Source: Actinomycetota bacterium
GTDB taxonomy: Bacteria; Actinomycetota; Thermoleophilia; Solirubrobacterales; Solirubrobacteraceae
Reading direction: 5' to 3'
NCBI GenBank assembly: GCA_005788585.1
Contig: SYBY01000159.1
Span: 1-9,452, forward strand
Length of the DNA: 9,452 bases
Position 1 is the first letter of the stretch. Every line of letters begins with the position of its first letter. Shown one piece after another: positions 1 through 6,254 of the stretch. The translations under genes were made by a program, and so were the position numbers. The notes under the pieces were generated by a model. That model was not told where the DNA came from, made no database searches, and worked only from the letters and a program-made list of their open reading frames with translations.

Positions 1-84
1 GCGCGGCCCTGAGGCCGTCATTCCGTTAAACCGTGCTAACGCTATGGGTGGGGTGACTGTAAACGTGACAGGTGGTTTGTCGAC
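1..84. other. Foreign sequence abutting kdpB; possible insertion-element end
   Basis: KdpB homology stops at about base 85 and this stretch does not continue it in any frame. It is about 58% GC by my count, clearly lower than the genes beside it. It contains two GTGAC direct repeats (54-58 and 65-69) and a small CTGT/ACAG inverted repeat around 57-71. Read on the plus strand, one frame ends in a TAA at 27-29, which would leave about 55 noncoding bases before the junction. That is the layout expected of a transposase tail followed by an element terminus, but I do not recognise the family, and the other end and any target duplication lie outside the window. An assembly join is the main alternative. 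Confidence 0.35.
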
Positions 85-801
85 TAGCGCGATGAGCGTC
101 ACGGTGGAGATCGTCGTGCCCGCGAAGTCGGCGATCGGCCGCAGCGTCACGACGACCACGACGAAGATGGCCGTGAGCGCCGCAAGGAGGATGCCGAGCG
201 CGATCTCGTTCGGTGTCCTGCGCCGCGACGCCCCTTCCACGAGGCCGATCATCCGGTCGATGAACGACGCGCCGGGCTCCTGGGTGATCTCCACGACGAT
301 CCGGTCGCTGAGCACCCGGGTGCCGCCCGTGACCGCGCTGCGGTCGCCGCCCGCCTCGCGGATGACGGGCGCTGACTCTCCGGTGATCGCCGACTCGTCG
401 ACCGACGCGATGCCCTCGATGACCGTGCCGTCGCCGGGGATCGCCTGACCCGCTTCGACTACGACGACGTCGCCGGGACGCAGCGTCTGGGCGGGGACCT
501 CGGTGCCGTCGCGCAGGATGGCGGTGGTGGTCGCGCGCATGGCCCGCAGCGTCGCCGCCTGCGCCTTGCCGCGGCCCTCGGCCAGCGCTTCGGCGAGGTT
601 GCCGAAGATGGCCGTGAGCCACAGCCAGATCGCGACGGTGAGCGTGAACCACCCCGGGTCGGTCCCGGTCCCGGACAGCCACACGAACGTCGTGATCGCC
701 GCGCCGATCTCGACGACGAACATGACCGGGTTGCGGACCATCGCCCGCGGGTCGAGCTTGCGCAGGCTGTCGAGCAGCGCGGCACCGAGCGGCAACGTCA
801 T
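1..801 (-). CDS. kdpB: KdpB, potassium-transporting P-type ATPase catalytic subunit, 5' part only (homology ends near base 85)
   Basis: KdpB hydrolyses ATP to drive K+ uptake through KdpA in the inner-membrane KdpFABC complex. The visible 267 codons start with MTLPLGAALLDSLRKLDPRA and contain RNPVMFVVEIG (first membrane helices, residues ~23-65), the NLAEALAEGRGKAQA linker and the actuator domain with VDESAITGES (TGES at residues 140-143). RTPNEIALGILLAALTAIF then begins the third helix. The ATG at 801 is chosen because it overlaps the kdpC stop as ATGA, has an AGGAG ribosome site at 811-807, and begins about 20 residues before the first family motif. After TVTLIAL (residue 239, a CTA codon unusual here) the family expects LVCLIPTTIG. 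Instead the frame reads VDKPPVTFTVTPP and stays open to the edge. The ion-site helix, the DKTGT phosphorylation site and the nucleotide-binding domain are absent, so as seen the product cannot be a working ATPase. Confidence 0.9.
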   Translation of the reverse strand, partial: MTLPLGAALLDSLRKLDPRAMVRNPVMFVVEIGAAITTFVWLSGTGTDPGWFTLTVAIWLWLTAIFGNLAEALAEGRGKAQAATLRAMRATTTAILRDGTEVPAQTLRPGDVVVVEAGQAIPGDGTVIEGIASVDESAITGESAPVIREAGGDRSAVTGGTRVLSDRIVVEITQEPGASFIDRMIGLVEGASRRRTPNEIALGILLAALTAIFVVVVVTLRPIADFAGTTISTVTLIALVDKPPVTFTVTPPIALARFNGMTASGPR

Positions 802-1367
802 CGGGTCTCCTCATCGAGGGCGAGGTTCAGCGTCAGGACGTTCACACCGGGCTCACCCATGAAGCCGAGCGCGCGGCCGGCGGTGTGGTCGTCGATCAGC
901 TCGCCGACGCGGTCGGGGGACAGGCCGCGCTCGCGGGCCACGCGGCGCGCCTGGATCACGGCGTTCTCGGGTGAGATGTGGGGGTCGACACCAGACGCCG
1001 ACGTGGTCACCGCGTCCGGCGGGATGTCACGGAGGGCGACACCCTCCCGTTCGGCGTAGGCAGCGGCCGCCGCGGTGAGCTGGTCGGCGAGGGCGCGCTG
1101 GTTGGGGCCGAGGTTGTTGAAGGCGGTCGCGTCGGCGGCGTAGTCCGTTGCCGACGGACGGCTCTGGAAGTACCGCACGTCGCCGCCGAAGTCCTGGCCG
1201 ATGAGCTCGGATCCGACGGTCTCGCCGTCACGTTCGATCTGCGACCCGTTCGCCTTCCCGGGCATGGTCACCTGGGCGATGCCGGTGACGGCGAGGGGGT
1301 AGGCCAGGCCGCACAGGGCGGTGAACAGGACGACGGCGACAAGGGCGGCGCGGAGGTCGGAGCGCAT
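798..1367 (-). CDS. kdpC: KdpC, potassium-transporting ATPase subunit C
   Basis: KdpC is the small single-span subunit that stabilises the KdpA-KdpB complex and contributes to ATP affinity. The 189-residue product is full length for the family. It has one N-terminal membrane helix (about residues 7-30), then GSELIGQDF (52-60), YFQSRPS (66-72), SGVDPHISPENA (125-136) and the C-terminal GEPGVNVLTLNLAL (171-184), all family signatures. The ATG at 1367 shares one base with the kdpA stop (TGATG). No separate Shine-Dalgarno is evident, so translation is probably coupled to kdpA. Its own stop overlaps the kdpB start (ATGA). It lies between kdpA and kdpB, whereas the usual order puts it last. A longer in-frame opening upstream (to 1733) only reads through kdpA in a wrong frame and is not used. 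Confidence 0.96.
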   Translation of the reverse strand: MRSDLRAALVAVVLFTALCGLAYPLAVTGIAQVTMPGKANGSQIERDGETVGSELIGQDFGGDVRYFQSRPSATDYAADATAFNNLGPNQRALADQLTAAAAAYAEREGVALRDIPPDAVTTSASGVDPHISPENAVIQARRVARERGLSPDRVGELIDDHTAGRALGFMGEPGVNVLTLNLALDEETR

Positions 1368-3046
1368 CAGAAGAGCCGATCGGTCAGGCCCTGGGCCACC
1401 GGCCCGAGCAGGAGGGCGGGGACGAACGTCAGGAGTGCCACGAGGGCGACCGCGCCGACGAGCAGGGCGATGAAGGTGCCGGTGTCGGTCCGCATCGTCC
1501 CCACCCCTGGCGGTGCGACGCGCTTGCCGGCCATCGCGCCGGCGACGGCGAGCGCGGCGAGCATGGGGACGAACCGGCCGAGCAGCATCGCGACGCCGCC
1601 CATGACCTCCGCGAACGTGACCGCGGTGTAGCCCGCGAACGCCGACCCGTTGTTGTTCGCCTGCGAGGTGTAGGCGTAGAGCGTCTCGGCGAACCCCTGC
1701 GGCCCGGGGTTGGAGATGGAGGGCGCACCCCATGTGGTCCCGATGGCGACCGCCGTGAACACGAGCACGACGAGCGGGACGAACAGCGTGCCGACGACGA
1801 CGAGCTTGATCTCGCGCGGGCCGATCTTCTTACCGAGGTACTCGGGCGTGCGGCCCACCATCAGGCCCGCGAGGAAGACGGCGAGCAGGACGAAGAGCAG
1901 CATCCCGTAGAGGCCCGACCCGACCCCGCCGAAGATCACCTCGCCGGTCATCATGTTCGCGAGCGGCACCGTCGCGCCGATGCCCGTGAGCGACTCCATC
2001 GCCGCGTTGACGGCACCGCAGGACGCGACCGTAGTGATCGCCGCGAAGAGCGACGACGACCCGATCCCGAACCGGACGTCCTTGCCCTCCATGTTCCCGC
2101 CGCCGATCCCGGCGGCCTGCATCGCGGCGCTGCTGTCGCTCTCGGCGACGTAGACGATGGCCACCGCAGCGACGAACCACACGAGCATCGCGGTGTAGAT
2201 CGCCCACCCCTGGCGCTGGCTCCCGACCATCCGGCCGAACGTGTTCGTGAGCGCCGCCGGGATGGCGAGGATCGCGAGCATGAGGACGAAGTTCGTCAGC
2301 GTCGTGCTGTTCTCGAACGGCATCGCCGCGTTGACGTTGAAGAAGCCGCCGCCGGTCGTCCCGAGGTGCTTGATGATCGCCTGGGAGGCGACCGGTCCCT
2401 GGCCGAGGGTCTGCTCTGCGCCGGTGAGCGTCGTCACGCCGGTGTACGGGCTGAGGTTCTGGATGAGCCCCTGGGAGACGAGGAACAGCGCGCCGAGGAT
2501 GCTGATCGGGAGCAGCACGTAGAGCGTGGTGCGCGTGACATCGACCCAGAAGTTGCCGATCACGCCCGACTCGCGCCGGGCGAACCCGCGGATCACGGCG
2601 GCCGCGACCGCGATGCCGACGGCCGCGCTGACGAAGTTCTGCACGGCCAGCCCGGCCATCTGGGTGAGGTACGACATGGTCGTCTCGCCCGCGTAGAACT
2701 GCCAGTTCGTGTTCGTGACGAACGAGGCGGCGGTGTTGAAGGAGAGGTCCCAGTCCAGGGCCGGGAGGTCCTCGGGGTTGAACGGATGGACCTGCTGGGT
2801 GCGGAGGATGAGGTAGAGCGCGCCGAGGAAGAGCGCGCTGAAGACGACCACCGTGCGGGCGTAGCCCTTCCAGTCCTGCTCTCGGTGCGGATCCGTGCCG
2901 AGGAGGCGGTACGTCATGCGCTCGACGGGAGCCAGGAACGTGGCCTCGCCGTCGAAGACGCGCTGGAGGTACCGGCCGAGGACGGGGGTGAGCGCGGTGA
3001 GGACGGCGACGAAGACCGCGATCTGGAGCCAGCCGGCGACGTGCAT
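1367..3046 (-). CDS. kdpA: KdpA, potassium-binding and translocating subunit
   Basis: KdpA is the channel-like subunit of the Kdp pump, a membrane protein of about ten helices related to K+ channels and Trk/Ktr/HKT transporters. The 559-residue product matches the usual length. All four selectivity-filter regions are present: TNTNWQFY (111-118), HLGTTGGGFFNVNAAMPFEN (227-246), ASCGAVNAAMES (341-352) and NNNGSAFAGYT (464-474). The GGG of filter 2 is intact (232-234), but residue 231 is Thr where the E. coli protein has Asn (GTNGGG). The ATG at 3046 puts the first helix at residues 5-24. The ribosome site is weak (TGGA a few bases upstream). It is first in the pump operon, with a 90-bp gap after the upstream gene that contains a hairpin terminator and a tandem repeat, so it probably has its own promoter. 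No KdpF-like short hydrophobic ORF fits upstream. Confidence 0.97.
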   Translation of the reverse strand: MHVAGWLQIAVFVAVLTALTPVLGRYLQRVFDGEATFLAPVERMTYRLLGTDPHREQDWKGYARTVVVFSALFLGALYLILRTQQVHPFNPEDLPALDWDLSFNTAASFVTNTNWQFYAGETTMSYLTQMAGLAVQNFVSAAVGIAVAAAVIRGFARRESGVIGNFWVDVTRTTLYVLLPISILGALFLVSQGLIQNLSPYTGVTTLTGAEQTLGQGPVASQAIIKHLGTTGGGFFNVNAAMPFENSTTLTNFVLMLAILAIPAALTNTFGRMVGSQRQGWAIYTAMLVWFVAAVAIVYVAESDSSAAMQAAGIGGGNMEGKDVRFGIGSSSLFAAITTVASCGAVNAAMESLTGIGATVPLANMMTGEVIFGGVGSGLYGMLLFVLLAVFLAGLMVGRTPEYLGKKIGPREIKLVVVGTLFVPLVVLVFTAVAIGTTWGAPSISNPGPQGFAETLYAYTSQANNNGSAFAGYTAVTFAEVMGGVAMLLGRFVPMLAALAVAGAMAGKRVAPPGVGTMRTDTGTFIALLVGAVALVALLTFVPALLLGPVAQGLTDRLF

Positions 3047-3101
3047 GTCATCCAGCGTGCGTCCGGGTGCGTCAGGAGGGCATCAGGATTCGGCCCGGGG
3101 C

Positions 3102-3120
3102 CGTCAAGATCTCGTCAAGA
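3102..3120. promoter_or_regulatory. Tandem repeat upstream of kdpA; candidate response-regulator operator
   Basis: CGTCAAGA occurs at 3102-3109 and again at 3113-3120, an 11-bp period. On the strand of kdpA it reads TCTTGACG twice, about 56-75 bases before the start codon. OmpR/PhoB-family regulators typically bind tandem half-sites 10-11 bp apart, so this is a reasonable KdpE site. The TTGACG within each copy could also act as a -35 element, but I see no convincing -10 at the right spacing. Confidence 0.35.
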
Positions 3121-3135
3121 CCGACGAAAGACCCG
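3121..3135. repeat. 15-bp repeat, copy at the 3' end of the DUF559 gene
   Basis: CCGACGAAAGACCCG here is the exact reverse complement of 4087-4101, codons 2-6 of the same gene. The other arm of the terminator (3141-3155) matches that 5' copy in direct orientation at 14 of 15 positions. The repeats thus bracket the gene almost exactly. Confidence 0.7.
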
Positions 3136-3155
3136 TTCACCGGGCCTTTCGTCGG
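3121..3155 (-). terminator. Strong hairpin at the end of the DUF559 gene
   Basis: The arms are 3121-3135 (CCGACGAAAGACCCG) and 3141-3155 (CGGGCCTTTCGTCGG), a 15-bp stem with one mismatch and a 5-base loop. The TGA stop of the upstream gene (3139-3137) lies in the loop. On the minus strand the stem is followed by TCTTGACG, only a weak U-tract. Its position suggests it insulates kdpA from upstream transcription. The stem is nearly symmetric, so it could act on either strand. Confidence 0.6.
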
Positions 3156-4105
3156 CGATCTCCGGTGCCCTCGCGGCGACGCAGGGAGATCCAGAGGTCC
3201 GCGGCCGTTTCCGCGGGCCGCAGGTCCAGGTCGGTGTCGGTGATGCGCATGATCGGCAGGTCGTGGACGGCGCGCATGCGGCGGTCCCGGCGGCGATCGC
3301 TGTCGTGCATCTCGATGGTGCGGTGGGCCGCCGCGTCGATCTCGACGCCGAACCAGTGCTCGGGGAACAGCGCGTCGATGGAGGCGAAGTCGCCGTCGCC
3401 GAGTTCGAACAGCGCGTTGTGCTCGGACGGCGGGAATCCGTGATCTCGCAGGAAGCGGTGAAAGCGCCGTTCGAGCCCGGAGTCCAGACGGCCGTCGACC
3501 TTCCGGTGTCGCGCCAGCGCCCGCACGAGGTTCGGCCGGCCGCGAAAGCTCCCGGCCCGCGCCATGGCGGCGTCGATCGCGTCCACCCGGAGGATCTTGC
3601 GGACGTCGCCCTCGTGGACGGCACGCCCGAGCTCCTCGAAGGTGAGCGCGCCGGCGAGGTCGACGTAGGTCCGGGCGAGCGTCGTCACCGGCAGGCCGCC
3701 GCGCCGCGTCACGTCCCGTGGGTGGAGAACCCGGGTGCGCGGGCGCAGCCCCGGCTGCCGGCGCCGGTCGGTGGGAACCAGCAGCTCGACGTCGCCACGC
3801 CAGCGCAGGATGCCCCACCGGTCACCCGCGGTCCGGCCGGCGAGATGCCCGTTCCGCATGGCCTTCACGGCCGCACGTGCGCGCTCCTCGGTGGTGGGTA
3901 CGGCCCGGCCGTAGAGATGGACGCCGTGGAAGATCTGGGTCAGCACCTGACCGCGCCGGCGATCGATTGCGCTGCGCGACAGCCCACCGGCGAGCATCTC
4001 CTCGGTCGTGAGCACCCAGTCCGCGCGCCGGGCGAGGCGGTGCAGTCGTGCGTCGACGGATTCCCGCCGACGTTGGGCCCGCTCAGCGGGTCTTTCGTCG
4101 GGCAT
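3137..4105 (-). CDS. AbiEi-like / DUF559 domain protein of unknown function
   Basis: This 322-residue soluble protein has two recognisable parts. Residues ~20-165 resemble the AbiEi-type antitoxin N-terminus: a winged-helix-like stretch RRADWVLTTEEMLAGGLSRS (27-46), then QIFHGVHLYG (58-67) and LPVTTLARTYVDLAG (138-152). Residues ~205-310 look like DUF559, a Vsr/PD-(D/E)XK-like nuclease fold, with LERRFHRFL (E212), FASIDALFP (D244), GVEIDAAAH (E255, D257, H261) and DRRRDRRM (270-277). Such proteins are common in actinobacterial genomes. Some AbiEi relatives are antitoxins of type IV systems, but no AbiEii-type toxin gene is beside it, so a toxin-antitoxin role is not supported here. It lies between the regulator and pump genes on the same strand, 62 bp after the regulator, and ends in its own terminator. 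The ATG at 4105 sits in a hairpin and has no clear Shine-Dalgarno, so the exact start is moderately certain. Confidence 0.82.
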   Translation of the reverse strand: MPDERPAERAQRRRESVDARLHRLARRADWVLTTEEMLAGGLSRSAIDRRRGQVLTQIFHGVHLYGRAVPTTEERARAAVKAMRNGHLAGRTAGDRWGILRWRGDVELLVPTDRRRQPGLRPRTRVLHPRDVTRRGGLPVTTLARTYVDLAGALTFEELGRAVHEGDVRKILRVDAIDAAMARAGSFRGRPNLVRALARHRKVDGRLDSGLERRFHRFLRDHGFPPSEHNALFELGDGDFASIDALFPEHWFGVEIDAAAHRTIEMHDSDRRRDRRMRAVHDLPIMRITDTDLDLRPAETAADLWISLRRREGTGDRRRKAR

Positions 4106-4115
4106 GAGCCCGACG
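4078..4115 (-). promoter_or_regulatory. Paired hairpins over the DUF559 start codon
   Basis: A perfect 8-bp stem (4096-4103 with 4108-4115, CGTCGGGC/GCCCGACG) closes a 4-base loop. In the minus-strand mRNA the AUG lies across the loop and the first base of the distal arm. A second stem, CCCGC/GCGGG (4078-4082 with 4086-4090), follows five bases later within codons 6-10. Such folding would hide the start codon and could reduce translation. The structure is read directly from the sequence; the regulatory role is inference. Confidence 0.4.
4087..4101. repeat. 15-bp repeat, copy at the 5' end of the DUF559 gene
   Basis: CGGGTCTTTCGTCGG on the plus strand encodes Pro-Asp-Glu-Arg-Pro (residues 2-6) on the minus strand. 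It is an exact inverted match to 3121-3135 and a 14/15 direct match (on the minus strand) to the other terminator arm at 3141-3155. Confidence 0.7.
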
Positions 4116-4167
4116 GTCCCACGCTCGCGACCCCGGAACCCCGGACGTCACAGAACCGGCACAGGTC

Positions 4168-4830
4168 CTACGCGAATCTGTAACCCACTCCCGGATCGGT
4201 GCGGATCCGCTCGCCGGCCGGGTCGACCTTGCGCCGCAGGTTCGACATGTGGGTCCGCAGCGTCGCGGTGTCGTGCTCGTAGGCCGCGCCCCATACCTCG
4301 GTGAGCAGGGCGCGGTGCGTCAGCAGCCGGCCGCGGTGGCGCAGCAGCGTCTTGAGCAGATCGAACTCGATGGGCGTGAGGTGGACCTCGCCGCCGTCGA
4401 CCCGCACGACGTGCGCGGCGACGTCGACCTCCAGCCCGTCAGCGCGCAGGACCGGATCGGCCGCCGACCCGCTCGCGCGGCGCAGCGCCGCCTGCAGCCG
4501 GGCCACCAGCTCCTTCGGACCGAACGGCTTGACGACGTAGTCGTCGGCGCCCGCCTCCAGCGCCCGGACTTTCTCGTCCTCGTCGCCGACCGCGGACAGG
4601 ACGAGGATCGGCATCTCGGTCCAGGCGCGCAGGCGGCGGCAGACCTCGATGCCGTCGATGTCCGGCAGCACCAGGTCCAGGATCGCGGCGTCCGGAGGAC
4701 GGACGGCGGCGCGGTCCAGCGCCTCCTCGCCGGTCGCCGCGGTGATCGCCTCGAAACCGGCCTCGCGGAGGACGACCTTCAGGGCGCGGACGATGTGCGG
4801 CTCGTCGTCGCAGACCAGGACGCGGGTCAC
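4168..4830 (-). CDS. kdpE: OmpR-family response regulator, probable KdpE
   Basis: This 220-residue two-domain regulator is likely the transcription factor that activates the pump genes when phosphorylated by the upstream kinase. The receiver domain (1-~118) has the acidic pair D8/D9, phospho-acceptor D52 in ILDLVLPDIDG, S79 and K101 in VVKPFGPKEL. The DNA-binding winged helix (~126-220) has LTPIEFDLLKTLLRHRGRLL, the recognition-helix region TATLRTHMSNLRRKVD (188-203) and ends RTDPGVGYRF, all typical of KdpE/OmpR proteins. The start is GTG at 4830, overlapping the kinase stop as GTGA, with GGAG eight bases upstream. Assignment to KdpE rests on the family resemblance, the DUF4118 kinase partner and nearby kdpACB; a more general OmpR-type role is possible. 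Confidence 0.88.
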   Translation of the reverse strand: MTRVLVCDDEPHIVRALKVVLREAGFEAITAATGEEALDRAAVRPPDAAILDLVLPDIDGIEVCRRLRAWTEMPILVLSAVGDEDEKVRALEAGADDYVVKPFGPKELVARLQAALRRASGSAADPVLRADGLEVDVAAHVVRVDGGEVHLTPIEFDLLKTLLRHRGRLLTHRALLTEVWGAAYEHDTATLRTHMSNLRRKVDPAGERIRTDPGVGYRFA

Positions 4831-6254
4831 GGCGCGGGCTCCAGCGGGAACTCGACGACGAGCGCCGTGCCCTGCCCGGGCAGCGATTCGGCGACCACCT
4901 TCCCGCCGTTGGCCTCGATGAAGCCGCGCGCGACCGCCAGCCCCAGGCCGGCACCGCCCGCCGGCCCGTCCGGTCGCCGGTAGAACGCCTCGAAGACCCG
5001 CTCGCGCTCACCCGCGGGGATGCCCGGGCCGCGGTCGACGATGCGCACGACGAACCGCGATCCGACCGCGCGGGCCCGGACGGAGACCTCGTGCCCGCCG
5101 TTGTGCTGGCGCGCGTTCTCCAGCAGGTTCGCGAACGCGCGCTCGAGCTGGCCGGCGTCGGCGCGCAGCATCGGGGCATCGTTGTCCGCACTCAGGCGGA
5201 ACTCCCCGTCACGGGCGTTGATCGACTGCATCGCGACCTCGAGGAGTTCGGGGACGGAGACCCAGTCGGGCCGCGGCGTGGCTGCGCCGGCCTGCAGGCG
5301 GGACAGGTCCAGCAGCTGGTCGACCAGGCGGGTCAGCCGGCGTGCGTCCTGCCCGATCGCGGCCGCGAGTTCGTCGCGTTCCTCGTCGTGGACGGCGGGC
5401 GAGACCAGGGCGTCGGCGCTGGTCAGGATCGACGTCAGCGGCGAGCGCAGGTCGTGCGAGACGGCGCGCAGGATGGCCGTCTTCAGCTCGTCGCTGCGGC
5501 GCAGTGCCCGCGTCTCGACGACTTCGCGCTCCAGGCCCTCACGGTCCAGGGCGGCGCGCAGCACCGCCTCCAGGCCGGGGACCAGCCGCTCGGTGACGCG
5601 CTCGCGCGCCCCGTCGGTCATGGGGCCGGGGAGCAGCAGCGTGGCCGGCCTGCGGTTCGGGCCCACGTCGAGCCCGAACGCGACGTGGTGCGTGTCGCCC
5701 TGCGCTGCGTGGAGCACCAGCGTCGCCGACGGCGCGCCGACGGCGGACGCCAGCCGGTCGGCCGCATCCGGGAGCGCGGCCTCGACATCCGTGGCGCCGA
5801 GGAGGAGACGTGCGAGGTCCGCGGCCAGGTCGGCCTCGCGCCGTCGCTCCTCGGCGTCGACCGCTCGGGCCCGCGCCAGGTCCGCGAGCGTGCCGATGGC
5901 GACGGCCGTGACCACGAAGACCCCGAGCGCGACCCAGTTCTGTTCGTTCGCGATCGTGAACGTCCCGGTCGGTTCGACGTGGAAGTAGTTGAACGCGAGC
6001 GCGGACGCGATGGCCGTCGCGATTCCCAGCGCCCGGCCCCAGAGCGTCGCGACGACGATGACCGCGAGCAGATAGACGATCGCGAGCGACACGGCGGGCG
6101 CGATCTCGCGCAGCCCGAAGACCAGCAGCGTGACCGCGGCGACGGCGGCGAACGCGACGGCCACCCCGGCGGCCAGCGGCGGCGGTTGGGTGCGGAGCAG
6201 CATCGGCGATTCGCGGCTCGGCATGCCCGCCAGCGTACGCGGGGCGACCCCCAC
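4827..6254 (-). CDS. Membrane histidine kinase with DUF4118 (short KdpD-like sensor)
   Basis: This is a sensor kinase that probably phosphorylates the overlapping response regulator. Residues ~27-126 form the four-helix DUF4118 membrane unit of KdpD, including ALAFNYFHVEPTGTFTI (85-101) between helices. A cytoplasmic linker and a GAF-like region (~145-235) follow, then the dimerisation/phosphorylation helix with H267 in AVSHDLRSPLTSIL. The ATPase domain has FANLLENARQH (N380), DRGPGIP (407-413) and GAGLGLA (434-440). It is 475 residues, against 894 for E. coli KdpD, because the N-terminal KdpD Walker-type and universal-stress-like domains are missing. In-frame starts are GTG 6254, ATG 6224 (residue 11) and ATG 6203. 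An AGGAGA lies at 6276-6271 but 16 bases from the GTG, so the start is uncertain by ~10-17 residues. It faces the antiporter gene across a 73-bp divergent region. Confidence 0.9.
   Translation of the reverse strand: MGVAPRTLAGMPSRESPMLLRTQPPPLAAGVAVAFAAVAAVTLLVFGLREIAPAVSLAIVYLLAVIVVATLWGRALGIATAIASALAFNYFHVEPTGTFTIANEQNWVALGVFVVTAVAIGTLADLARARAVDAEERRREADLAADLARLLLGATDVEAALPDAADRLASAVGAPSATLVLHAAQGDTHHVAFGLDVGPNRRPATLLLPGPMTDGARERVTERLVPGLEAVLRAALDREGLEREVVETRALRRSDELKTAILRAVSHDLRSPLTSILTSADALVSPAVHDEERDELAAAIGQDARRLTRLVDQLLDLSRLQAGAATPRPDWVSVPELLEVAMQSINARDGEFRLSADNDAPMLRADAGQLERAFANLLENARQHNGGHEVSVRARAVGSRFVVRIVDRGPGIPAGERERVFEAFYRRPDGPAGGAGLGLAVARGFIEANGGKVVAESLPGQGTALVVEFPLEPAP

Noticed and set aside
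1368..1733. N-terminal extension of the kdpC frame
   Set aside because: It lies wholly inside kdpA in another frame and has no KdpC homology; the TGATG junction gives the natural start.
3137..4105. Complete AbiE toxin-antitoxin system
   Set aside because: No AbiEii-type nucleotidyltransferase gene is next to it; both neighbours are potassium-system genes.
2366..4183. A 605-codon plus-strand open frame opposite kdpA and the DUF559 gene
   Set aside because: It is a codon-bias shadow: low-complexity Arg/Glu/Gly/Asp-rich translation without domains, antisense to two clearly recognisable genes.
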